From positions 1-64,000 of the forward strand of contig JAHHSD010000004.1 of the NCBI GenBank assembly GCA_020025425.1: a stretch of DNA of 64,000 nucleotides. Direction: 5' to 3'. The position numbers and the translations under genes were made by a program. The DNA is from Oscillospiraceae bacterium (GTDB taxonomy: Bacteria > Bacillota > Clostridia > Oscillospirales > Oscillospiraceae). How positions within the stretch are numbered: position 1 is the stretch's first letter; every line of letters begins with the position of its first letter. A model generated the notes under the pieces. The model was not told the origin of the DNA and made no database searches. It saw only the letters and a list, made by a program, of their open reading frames with translations. Shown piece by piece: positions 33,687 through 41,460 of the stretch.

Positions 33687-33717
33687 CCAATGATTTTACT
33701 TTTATGAGGTGTATCTG

Positions 33718-36084
33718 ATGCTGAATCTGTATCCCCTGGGCGAGTACTGCGCCCTGCTGGAAGATCGTGAGCTGCTGGCCGCTCCGCTGCCCGCCCTGCC
33801 CATAGACCGCACTGTGGAGCTTGTCTCCTGCAATTCCCAGGATGTGATCCCCGGCACCCTGTTCCTGTGCAAGGGCGCCCACTTCAAGGCGGACTACCTG
33901 GCCCAGGCCAAGGAGAAGGGGGCGGTGGCCTACCTCTCCGAGATACCCTATCCCCAGGTGGACCTGCCCTGCATCCTGGTCTCGGACATGCGCCTGGTGC
34001 TGGCCCCTGTGGCGGACAAGTACTACAACCACCCCTCTGCCGCCCTGGACGTCATCGGCATCACCGGCACCAAGGGCAAGTCCTCCACCACCTACTATCT
34101 GAAATACATTCTGGATGAGTACCTGGCCGAGACGGACCGGGGAGAGAGCGGCGTGATCTCCTCCATCGACACCTACGACGGCAAGGAGCGCTTTGAATCC
34201 CATCTCACCACCCCGGAGCCCCTGGACCTCCAGCGCCACTTCGCCAACGCCGTGGAGGCCGGCATCCCCTACCTCACCATGGAGGTATCCAGCCAGGCCC
34301 TGAAATACCACCGGACCCTGGGGACCCGCTTCGCCGCCGCCTGCTTCCTGAATATCGGCACCGACCACATCTCTCCCATCGAGCACCCCGATTTCGAGGA
34401 CTATTTCACCTCCAAGCTGAAGATCTTCGCCCAGGCCCAGGTCAGCTGCGTCAATCTGGACTGCGACCACGCCGACCGGGTGCTGGCCGCCGCCCAGGCC
34501 TCCGGCTCCCAGGTCATCACCTTCTCCCAAAAGGACCCCCAGGCCGACATCTACGCCAGCCAGGTCCGCAAGGAGGGCGGGGACATCCTCTTCCGGGTGA
34601 AGAGCCGCCGCTTCCTGCGGGAGTTCCGGCTGACCATGCCCGGCCTGTTCAACGTGGAGAACGCCCTGGCCGCCATCGCCGTGTGCCAGGGGCTGAACAT
34701 CCCCGAGCGGTGCATCTATGTGGGCCTGATGAAGGCCAGGGTCCCCGGCCGCATGGAGGTCTACTCCAACGCCGACGAGACGGTCACCGCCATTGTGGAC
34801 TACGCCCACAACCGCATGAGCTTCGAGACCCTGTTCCGCTCGGTCAAGGCCGAGTACCCCGGCCGGCGGATCGTCACCGTCTTTGGCTGCCCGGGCAAAA
34901 AGGCCCTGGACCGGCGCAAGGATCTGGGCGAGGTGTCCGGTCAGAACTCCGATCTGGTCATCCTCACCGAGGAGGACTCCGGCGAGGAGGATACCCTCTC
35001 CATCTGCCGGGAGATCGCCGGCCATGTGGAGGGACAGGGCTGCCAGTACTCCATCGAGCCCAACCGGGGTGAGGCCATCCGCCAGGCCATCCTGGGCTGC
35101 CGCCAGGCCACCGTCATCCTCATCACCGGAAAGGGCGCCGAGACCCGGCAGAAGCGGGGGATCGAGTATATCGACTGCCCCTCCGACGTGGACTACGTCC
35201 ACACCTTCCTCCAGGAGTACGACGTCCAGCACGGTCTGGACGGCATGGAGAAGGTGCGCAGCCTCCTCTCCCTCCTGCCCATCCTCAAGCGGGAGGCGGG
35301 CAAGACCGTGGTGGTCAAGTACGGCGGCTCCGCCCTGGCCAAGGGCCAGAACGTGGACACCATGCTCCAGGATGTGGCCGCCCTGCGCATGGTGGGCATG
35401 CGGGTGGTCCTGGTCCACGGCGGCGGCAAGCACATCACCGCCCTGCTGGACCGGCTCCAGGTGCCCACCCGCTTTGAGAACGGATACCGGGTCACCGACG
35501 ACGCGGTGCTGGAGTCCGCCGAGATGGTGCTGTCCGCCCAGGTCAACAAGGCCATCGTCTCCGCCCTGAAGGGGCTGGAGGTGTCCGCCGTGGGCCTGTC
35601 CGGCAAGGACGGCGGGCTGATCACCGCCCGGTGCAAGGACCAGGCCATAGGCCGGGTGGGGGAGATCACCAAGGTGGACCCCAAGGTGCTGGACACGCTG
35701 CTGGATGCCGGCTTCCTGCCCGTAGTCTCTCCCATCGCCATGGGGGAGGACGGCCAGGGCTTCAACTGCAACGCCGACGACGCCGCCCGGGCCATTGCCG
35801 AGGCCATGGGTGCGGAGAAGCTGGTGTTCCTCACCGACATCGGCGGCGTCCTCATCGACAGCCACAATGAGAAAACCGCGGTGGACCGCCTGGATGTGAA
35901 GCGGGCCGAGGAGCTGATCTCCAGCGGCCTGATCGCCGGGGGCATGGTGCCCAAGGTCCAGGGCTGCGTCCACGCCATCCAGGCCGGGGTGGGCGAGGTT
36001 TCCATCCTGGACGGCGGGGTGGAGCACGCCCTGCTGCTGAATGTCCTGCGCCAGCGGGTGCAGGGAACCACCATCACCGGCTGA
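33718..36084 (+). CDS. Fusion of a MurE-like Mur ligase and an acetylglutamate-kinase-like domain
   Basis: 788 residues from ATG 33718 (GAGGTG upstream; an in-frame GTG at 33709 overlaps that site). Residues about 1-490 are a complete Mur ligase: P-loop GITGTKGKSSTTY near 112, EVSSQALKYHR, DHISPIEHPDFEDYF with the carbamylated-lysine motif TSKLKIF, GLFNVENALAA, DYAHNRMSFE and VFGCPGKKALDRRKDLGEV. The MurE substrate motif DNPR is replaced by a stretch reading EEDSGEED. Residues about 525-788 are a full amino-acid kinase of the ArgB type: KYGGSAL, HGGGKHI, ENGYRVTD, GLSGKDGG, CNADDAARA, LTDIGGV and GGMVPK. I know no characterised protein with this pairing. Substrate of either half is unknown; the context points to D-amino acid ligation. 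Confidence 0.88.
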   Translation: MLNLYPLGEYCALLEDRELLAAPLPALPIDRTVELVSCNSQDVIPGTLFLCKGAHFKADYLAQAKEKGAVAYLSEIPYPQVDLPCILVSDMRLVLAPVADKYYNHPSAALDVIGITGTKGKSSTTYYLKYILDEYLAETDRGESGVISSIDTYDGKERFESHLTTPEPLDLQRHFANAVEAGIPYLTMEVSSQALKYHRTLGTRFAAACFLNIGTDHISPIEHPDFEDYFTSKLKIFAQAQVSCVNLDCDHADRVLAAAQASGSQVITFSQKDPQADIYASQVRKEGGDILFRVKSRRFLREFRLTMPGLFNVENALAAIAVCQGLNIPERCIYVGLMKARVPGRMEVYSNADETVTAIVDYAHNRMSFETLFRSVKAEYPGRRIVTVFGCPGKKALDRRKDLGEVSGQNSDLVILTEEDSGEEDTLSICREIAGHVEGQGCQYSIEPNRGEAIRQAILGCRQATVILITGKGAETRQKRGIEYIDCPSDVDYVHTFLQEYDVQHGLDGMEKVRSLLSLLPILKREAGKTVVVKYGGSALAKGQNVDTMLQDVAALRMVGMRVVLVHGGGKHITALLDRLQVPTRFENGYRVTDDAVLESAEMVLSAQVNKAIVSALKGLEVSAVGLSGKDGGLITARCKDQAIGRVGEITKVDPKVLDTLLDAGFLPVVSPIAMGEDGQGFNCNADDAARAIAEAMGAEKLVFLTDIGGVLIDSHNEKTAVDRLDVKRAEELISSGLIAGGMVPKVQGCVHAIQAGVGEVSILDGGVEHALLLNVLRQRVQGTTITG

Positions 36085-36092
36085 GTTCATAA

Positions 36093-36140
36093 AATAACCC
36101 CCCTGACGCGGTACCGGGTACCGCATCAGGGGGGTATTTC
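36093..36140. terminator. Terminator of the Mur ligase-kinase gene
   Basis: Long imperfect stem: AATAACCCCCCTGA and CGCGGTACC pair with GGTACCGC and TCAGGGGGGTATTT around a short loop. It is A/T-flanked on both sides and also faces the convergent hemerythrin gene. Confidence 0.85.
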
Positions 36141-36148
36141 GTATGATA

Positions 36149-36550
36149 TCAGTGCTTGGCGGCGATGTATGCGCCCAGCTTCTTATCCACAGTGCGGATG
36201 TGAGAGACCAGCACGCCGATGTGCTGATTCAGCTTGTTCAGGTCCGCAACGGAGGGGCCGGCGGCGGGGATGCCGGCGGCAATCTCCCGGAGCTTGGCGG
36301 TGTAGCCGCGGTGGAACTGCTGGTGGGCGGCCAGATTCTCAAAGCCGCTCTTCTGGTGCAGCTCCTCCTCGTGGGCAAAGTGGCGGTCCACATAGTTCAG
36401 CAGAAACTTGATGGTGGGCTCGATGCTGGAACGGCCCTGGCCCTTGGCGCATGCGTCCATCATGGCGTTGACTGCATTGAACAGCTCTCTGTGCTCATGG
36501 TCAATGATAAAATTTCCGGTCTCCAGATCCTTGGTCAGTTCATACTTCAT
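36149..36550 (-). CDS. Bacteriohemerythrin
   Basis: 133 residues with the non-haem diiron ligand pattern of hemerythrins: IDHEHRELF, HFAHEEEL (His-x-x-x-Glu), AHQQFH and a C-terminal HIRTVDKKL. It is a stand-alone four-helix bundle with no sensor domain. Likely roles are oxygen binding, scavenging or sensing in an anaerobe. AAAGGA precedes the ATG at 36550. The 161 bases upstream hold no gene and no clear promoter. Confidence 0.93.
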   Translation of the reverse strand: MKYELTKDLETGNFIIDHEHRELFNAVNAMMDACAKGQGRSSIEPTIKFLLNYVDRHFAHEEELHQKSGFENLAAHQQFHRGYTAKLREIAAGIPAAGPSVADLNKLNQHIGVLVSHIRTVDKKLGAYIAAKH

Positions 36551-36711
36551 GATTCATAGTCCTTTCTTTCTTTACGCAAGCCTTATCGCTTCAAAAGTGC
36601 ACCCGTTCTGGTGGTGCAGATATATGGAAAGAATCGAGCTGTGCCGATTCTGCTTGCCTTGGTCAGTGACAGCAAGGACGGCCGCCGGAGCGGCCTCACC
36701 CCTGTCTATGC

Positions 36712-37998
36712 TCATTTCTTGACGATCATGTGCGACCGCGTCATGCAGTACTGGCGGATCTCCTTGAATTCCACCTGCATTCGGTCGAACTGGTCCTGAA
36801 TGGGCGCTACCCGCATGGTCGCCTTCTGAATAATATCGTCAAAGTTCTCCTCCGCCACCTGGATGATGGTCCGATCCAGCTGGCCGGAGTCCGCCATCTC
36901 GTGGAGGATCCCCATGGTGCGCTCCTTGGAGTAGGCCTCCTTATAGCTCCGGGCCATACACAGCGCACTCAGAACGTCGGCCACGGCCACCAGCCGTTCC
37001 GGCATGGTCAGATCCTTCTCGGTCAGGCCAAGGGGATAGCCCTGGCCGTTGAGCTTCTCGTGGTGGCGCAGGGCGATGCGGATCGTCTCCTCGTCGGTGC
37101 AGCCGGCAATGATTTCTCCGCTCAGGATCACATGCTGGCGCATGATGTCCATTTCCTCCGGGGTCAGCCGGCCGGGCTTCTCCAAAATGGAGACCGGTGT
37201 GCCGATCTTGCCCAGATCGTGCATCAGAGCGCCGTAATAAATTTTCCTCTGGGTGTTTTCCGGCATCCCCATGAGCTTGGCCAGTTCCAGGCTGATCTCC
37301 ATGACGCTTCGCGTATGGATCACAGTGGTGCGGCTGCGGAAATCAATGGCATTGATCAGGATGTGGAGGTAGGACTCCGCCTCCTCCTGAGGGAGCTCCT
37401 CCTGCTGGGGGAAGCGGTCAAACAGATCGTCGGAATTCAGGGCGTCCCAGGTGCCGCGGAGCCGGTCAGCCTCCCAGAACAGATCGATGCACTCCGGGGA
37501 AAAGGTGGTCCCGCGCAGCCGCTCCAGGTGGGTGGCCATCAGCTCCTTTTCCGTCTGGTTCCGGTCATGCCAGACACAGATCCGATCCGCAACGTGCAGC
37601 ATCTGTCCGTATCTCAGCAGCTCGGGATCATCCTCCCAGTCGGCATTGTAATTGGTGTGATGATACAGGACGATCCGCGCCAGCTTTTCCGGGAAAAAAT
37701 CCCTTAAAAACAGGTAGCTGTAAATGGCGTGGTCCCAGATATTCTTGGTCTCAAACTGCAGGAGCTTATCCACGTCCTCAGAGCGGTACGCACCAATATC
37801 ATGGAACAGCGTCAGCAGCCGGAGCTTCCGCATCGTCTCCGGATCCAGCCGCCCCTCTGTCATCAGCATATCATGGAGGATGAGGGCCACCTTCATACCA
37901 TGGTCCACCAGCCGGCGGTCCATGATATTGAGCGCCCGTCTCACCATGGTGATCACTTTTTTTCTGTCTACTAGCTGCATACCTTCTCTGACATTCAC
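36712..37998 (-). CDS. Tandem HD / HD-GYP domain protein (putative cyclic-di-GMP phosphodiesterase)
   Basis: 428 residues, soluble. The N-terminal third has a first HD-type domain (LTLFHDIGAYRSEDVD and YHHTNYN). The C-terminal half is a canonical HD-GYP module: HTRSVMEIS, MHDLGKIGTP, the HVILSGEII helix, HHEKLNGQGYP and a distal DVLSAL. HD-GYP proteins hydrolyse cyclic di-GMP or related dinucleotides; Asn replaces the usual Asp in HHE-xx-D-GxGYP. The start is uncertain: a GTG at 37998 has AAGG upstream, and an ATG at 37980 lies too close to its AGAAGG. A hairpin covers the AAGG. It is transcribed alone from an extended -10 promoter. Confidence 0.88.
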   Translation of the reverse strand: MNVREGMQLVDRKKVITMVRRALNIMDRRLVDHGMKVALILHDMLMTEGRLDPETMRKLRLLTLFHDIGAYRSEDVDKLLQFETKNIWDHAIYSYLFLRDFFPEKLARIVLYHHTNYNADWEDDPELLRYGQMLHVADRICVWHDRNQTEKELMATHLERLRGTTFSPECIDLFWEADRLRGTWDALNSDDLFDRFPQQEELPQEEAESYLHILINAIDFRSRTTVIHTRSVMEISLELAKLMGMPENTQRKIYYGALMHDLGKIGTPVSILEKPGRLTPEEMDIMRQHVILSGEIIAGCTDEETIRIALRHHEKLNGQGYPLGLTEKDLTMPERLVAVADVLSALCMARSYKEAYSKERTMGILHEMADSGQLDRTIIQVAEENFDDIIQKATMRVAPIQDQFDRMQVEFKEIRQYCMTRSHMIVKK

Positions 37999-38118
37999 CC
38001 CAGCCTTCCGGAGAAGGGCCCTTTCTTCAGATAAAACAACTTTTGTGCCATCCTACGGCCATTTTTATGTAAAATATACGAAAAATTTTCTCATTTAGGC
38101 CTGTAAAATTTTATCCTA

Positions 38119-38147
38119 AGTATAGCACCAATTTTATAATATGCCAA
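38119..38147 (-). promoter_or_regulatory. Promoter of the HD-GYP gene
   Basis: Minus-strand TTGGCA (38142-38147), 17 bp ending in TGC, TATACT (38119-38124). The leader is about 115 bases and ends in CCTTC-TCCG-GAAGG, a tetraloop hairpin that includes the AAGG ribosome binding site. Confidence 0.75.
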
Positions 38148-38190
38148 GGACAATTTCGAGGATTTGTCTAATAATCCTGCACAAAATAAG

Positions 38191-38242
38191 GAATCGCCGC
38201 AGGGGGTATTCTCTCCAATCGGAACACCCGCTACGGCGATTC
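38191..38242 (-). terminator. Terminator of the anti-sigma factor gene
   Basis: GAATCGCCG (38191-38199) pairs with CGGCGATTC (38234-38242); inner arms GCAGGGGGTATTC and GGAACACCCGCTA extend it. Minus-strand flank is CTTATTTTG. Confidence 0.8.
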
Positions 38243-38249
38243 TCTTTCT

Positions 38250-39446
38250 TCAGTTCATCGGGGTGGTGTAGATATAGGACACGGCGGGGTCGTCCCACAG
38301 GGCCAGCAGCTCGTCCCGGCGGCCCTCCGTCACGAAGCCATACAGCCGCAGGCCGTCCCGCTCCACGCTCTCCCGGATGAGCCTGGGCAGGCTCCCCAGC
38401 GACCGGCCCATCATCTTGGAAAATTCGGGGTGGTCCTCCACATAGGAGAGCATACTGGTGAAGTGGGTGGTCATCAGGTCCACATCCTCCACGTCCAACA
38501 GATCCCCATTGTTGTCCAGTACAGACAGATAGGGGTAGCGCTCCCGGTCCCAGTCCTGGCACATCCCGCCCCGTTTCCAGTTGAAGCCGATCATATCACG
38601 GATAAACTCTCCATCCTCATGCTCCGCATACACGGCGCACCAGAGAGGAGACAAATCCTCATGCGTCTGGATCCATCGGACAAAGTCGGCGTAATCGGTG
38701 ACTTTGTCCAAGGAGACATAGCCCTGGTATAGCTGGTCCTCAGGCCGACTTTCCAGCCGGGTCCGGGCCTCGCTCACCGTTCCAGCGGCTGCGCCGGGTT
38801 CGCCGTTCTCACCGCGGTAAAAATTATTTCCGGAAATGATCTCCTCCGGGAGCAGGAATCCGTTGCCCGTGGGCGGGCGGAAGGCATCGGCATCATAGAA
38901 GATGAGCTGGTTTCGCTTCAAAATACCACTGACATTGTGGAACACCCCGGTCCGGGAGACAACTTGGGGGACAGTGATATGATAGACACCCCAGCCCTCA
39001 GACTGGACGTTCACCTCGTTCCGGTACCAGCCGGGGAGGAACAGCTCAGAGTACACCCCGAGATCCAACTCCATGCGCTCTGTGGTGAGATGCTCGTTCT
39101 TCTCATCCCGCCCCACGATCTGGGTGGGGTCATAATAGAAGTGATCCACCACCTTGGGCAGCAGAAAGATGGTGCACAGCACCAGGGTCAGTACCACCGC
39201 CCCGACGATCAGGCCCATTTTCACAAAGGCCCGGCGGATGGACTTCTGGACTAGGGAGAGGAATTGGGTGTCGGTCCCATCCTCAGCGGCGGCGGGCAGC
39301 TCCTCGTCCAGGCTGGGGATATCGGCCGCGTCGAAGAGATACTCCCCGATGGCGTCCTGCTTCTCGATATCGGACTCCACCTGTTGGCGGCGGTCCTCGT
39401 CCAGCTGGCCCGTCTGATACAGCTTCAATAATTCACGATATGTCAT
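38250..39446 (-). CDS. Membrane anti-sigma factor with Sigma_reg_N/C-like architecture
   Basis: 398 residues: a cytoplasmic N-terminus of about 75 residues (MTYRELLKLYQTGQLDEDRR) that should bind the sigma factor, one membrane helix (GLIVGAVVLTLVLCTIFLL), and a large extracytoplasmic part. The latter contains the VSLDKVTDYADFVRWIQTH segment typical of the sigma-regulator C-terminal domain. The gene overlaps the end of the ECF sigma gene by 14 bases, the standard arrangement for a sigma/anti-sigma pair. The input signal is unknown. Confidence 0.83.
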   Translation of the reverse strand: MTYRELLKLYQTGQLDEDRRQQVESDIEKQDAIGEYLFDAADIPSLDEELPAAAEDGTDTQFLSLVQKSIRRAFVKMGLIVGAVVLTLVLCTIFLLPKVVDHFYYDPTQIVGRDEKNEHLTTERMELDLGVYSELFLPGWYRNEVNVQSEGWGVYHITVPQVVSRTGVFHNVSGILKRNQLIFYDADAFRPPTGNGFLLPEEIISGNNFYRGENGEPGAAAGTVSEARTRLESRPEDQLYQGYVSLDKVTDYADFVRWIQTHEDLSPLWCAVYAEHEDGEFIRDMIGFNWKRGGMCQDWDRERYPYLSVLDNNGDLLDVEDVDLMTTHFTSMLSYVEDHPEFSKMMGRSLGSLPRLIRESVERDGLRLYGFVTEGRRDELLALWDDPAVSYIYTTPMN

Positions 39447-39930
39447 ATCCGTTCTCCTCCATCCATTGTTTCAGTTCTTTTCTGGCCCGACAGGCCAGGA
39501 CCCGGACATGCTCGGGGGTGAGGTGGAGCACTGCCGCGATCTCCCGCTGGGCCAGGCCGCCAAAGTACTGCATCTGCAGGATCTCCCGCTTGCGCGGCTC
39601 CAGATGGGCCAGGGCCCGGTACAGCATCCGCTGTCTCTCATCCCGGAGGACCCGCTCCAGCAGATCGTCCTCCACCGGGGTGTCGTCCACCTGGTCGGTG
39701 AGGGTGAGCCTGCTCTCCCGTCTGCGGTGGTTGAGCCAGAGGTTCCGCGCCACCAGATAGAGCCAGGCCCGGATGTTGGCGTGGCTGTTGGGGAGGGAGA
39801 GGATGGCCTTCAGAAAGGTCTCCTGGATCAGGTCCTCGGCCAGAGGGGGACTTCCGCTCAGTGAGAGCAGGTAGAGATACAGCTCCCGGTAGTACCGCTG
39901 ATACATCTCCTGCAAAAGTGCTTGATCCAT
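39433..39930 (-). CDS. ECF-family RNA polymerase sigma factor
   Basis: 165 residues. Region 2 is at about residues 10-75 (YLYLLSLSGSPPLAEDLIQETFLKA and the RAWLYLVARNLWLNHRRR 2.3-2.4 segment). Region 4 is at 105-160 (LEPRKREILQMQYFGGLAQREIAAVL then TPEHVRVLACRARKELK). Region 3 is absent, as in all ECF factors. AAAGGAGG precedes the ATG. An upstream TGTAACATTTT on the minus strand looks like an ECF -35 element, so it may be self-activated. The downstream overlapping gene is its membrane anti-sigma factor. Confidence 0.93.
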   Translation of the reverse strand: MDQALLQEMYQRYYRELYLYLLSLSGSPPLAEDLIQETFLKAILSLPNSHANIRAWLYLVARNLWLNHRRRESRLTLTDQVDDTPVEDDLLERVLRDERQRMLYRALAHLEPRKREILQMQYFGGLAQREIAAVLHLTPEHVRVLACRARKELKQWMEENGYDIS

Positions 39931-40009
39931 GTGGTCATCTCCCTCCTTTCTGCCTATATAACAATTCCGGGGAAAAAATGTTACAGAGAAGCCGGAACTT
40001 TTCCCTCCC

Positions 40010-40038
40010 TTGATTTTCCCCTTTTCCCATGCTATCCT
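40010..40038 (+). promoter_or_regulatory. Promoter region of the membrane protein divergent from the ECF gene
   Basis: TTGATT (40010-40015), 17 bp ending in TGC, TATCCT (40033-40038). Just upstream, CCGGAACTTTTC (39992-40003) resembles an ECF -35 element, and the opposite strand carries TGTAACATTTT; the sigma factor may therefore drive both directions. Confidence 0.5.
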
Positions 40039-40098
40039 GACATCAATCAGTCAAAGCCGCTCCGGATAGGCGGGCGCGGCAGAAAACGGGGTGAAGAG

Positions 40099-41403
40099 AT
40101 GGTCAGGGATATCGTTTTCCTCATACTCAAGTGGCTCCTGGCCCTGGTCGCCATTTTAACGGCAGGTATACTGTTCGCCCAGGGCAATCTGTTGGTGGGC
40201 AGTCTGGCCATCCTGGCCAGCGCAGTCTTTCTGGTCTATCGGGTGGTCAGAATCGTGCAGTGGCGCAGGCAGGCGCGTCCGCCCCGGCTTCGGTGGTTCT
40301 TCTCCTGGTTCCTGCCTCTTCTGCTCCTGACCACAGCCCTGCCCTGGGGAATGTGGGTCCAGCTCCAGAAGCAGCCTGTCCCTTACAGGGAGCTGGTCAC
40401 GGTCACAGGCCGGCTGGAGTCCCTGCGCCAGTCCAAGTTCACCCACGTCTCCAAATCCTCGGTCAGCTATGAATACCATTACTCCATCCTGCTCCAGTCC
40501 CAGGGGCGCTTCTTCCTGCCCTCCGGGCCTGCCGCGGAAAAAATGCAGGACATCAGGTCCTTCCTCACCTGGGCGGGCGAGGACACCCTCACCCTGCTCT
40601 GTGACGGGAACCGGCGGGTCTACCAGCTGAGCCGGGAGGACGGCGACCAGCTGGTGACCTACGAACAGAGCGCGGAAAAAATCTGGCGGGCAGTGTGGGT
40701 GCAGATCGCCACCTGGCTGTGCTTCATCCTGCTGCTGGCGGGCACTTTGACTCTGCTGCCCAAGTGGCTCATGGAGGGCCCCACCTTCCGGGAGCGGGCC
40801 GTCCCATGGGGCATATTCCTGATGCTGATGGGTCTGTTCACCCTTCTGGTCCTGACTTCCATACGCAACCCCAAGCGGCCGGAGGTGACCGATCTCCCGG
40901 CCTATACCTCGGTCCGGCTGTCCATCGGACAGGGGGCTGACATCACCCTCCCGCCGGAGGGCTGGCGGGTGGTGGACCCGGAGGACGACTACCTCTGGGT
41001 CCAGCGGGAGCGGTCCTTTGTCAGCCACTTCATGCTGTGGGAGTATGACCGGCAGGCCGCCTGGACCGGGACCCGGGCGGAGTGGGAGCGGACGGCCATG
41101 GAGGAGAGCCGGAAGATCCTGCTGGACACCTTCCTGACGTCGGTCCGGCCTGATTGGGACCCCGGCCGGATCCTGGTGTGGACGGGTGCGGACGGCCGGT
41201 CCCAGGTCTATTCCGAGATCGTCGGCGCCGCTCAGGACACCAGCCGGAACCACTTTTACCTGATCCCCCTGTATGACCGCCGGGCGGTGGCTCTGTTCCA
41301 GTCCTCCGCCTGCCGGGAGGTGGACTGGGAGGAACTGCACGACTACGCCCAGCAGCATATCCTCCCCCTGATCGACACGCTGGAGGTGCAGCTGCCAGAC
41401 TAA
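40099..41403 (+). CDS. Multi-pass membrane protein of unknown function
   Basis: 434 residues from ATG 40099 (GGGGTGAAG upstream; the frame continues upstream without a better start). Two N-terminal membrane helices (about residues 5-48), a third near 73-90, an extracytoplasmic beta-rich stretch of about 120 residues, two more helices (about 205-255) and a soluble C-terminal domain of 160 residues rich in Trp, Arg and Glu. I do not recognise the family. It is divergent from an ECF sigma/anti-sigma pair and may be a target or partner of that system. Confidence 0.7.
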   Translation: MVRDIVFLILKWLLALVAILTAGILFAQGNLLVGSLAILASAVFLVYRVVRIVQWRRQARPPRLRWFFSWFLPLLLLTTALPWGMWVQLQKQPVPYRELVTVTGRLESLRQSKFTHVSKSSVSYEYHYSILLQSQGRFFLPSGPAAEKMQDIRSFLTWAGEDTLTLLCDGNRRVYQLSREDGDQLVTYEQSAEKIWRAVWVQIATWLCFILLLAGTLTLLPKWLMEGPTFRERAVPWGIFLMLMGLFTLLVLTSIRNPKRPEVTDLPAYTSVRLSIGQGADITLPPEGWRVVDPEDDYLWVQRERSFVSHFMLWEYDRQAAWTGTRAEWERTAMEESRKILLDTFLTSVRPDWDPGRILVWTGADGRSQVYSEIVGAAQDTSRNHFYLIPLYDRRAVALFQSSACREVDWEELHDYAQQHILPLIDTLEVQLPD

Positions 41404-41407
41404 TTGG

Positions 41408-41443
41408 AAAGGCCCGTCCGGGGATGCCGGACGGGCCTTTTGT
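41408..41443. terminator. Terminator between convergent genes
   Basis: AAAGGCCCGTCCGG (41408-41421) and CCGGACGGGCCTTT (41427-41440) with the loop GGATG, then TTGTG; usable from both sides. Confidence 0.92.
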
Positions 41444-41460
41444 GCGGGATCGTGTAAAAC

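Noticed and set aside
32815..36126. Very long open frame (about 1100 codons) antisense to the racemase and Mur ligase-kinase genes
   Set aside because: It is a low-complexity Gly/His/Leu/Val/Asp-rich translation created by high-GC codon use on the opposite strand; the sense genes have full sets of family motifs.
37999..38118. Cyclic-di-GMP riboswitch in the HD-GYP leader
   Set aside because: No GCAAA or GGxxGCAAAGC aptamer core could be found; only a short hairpin over the ribosome binding site.
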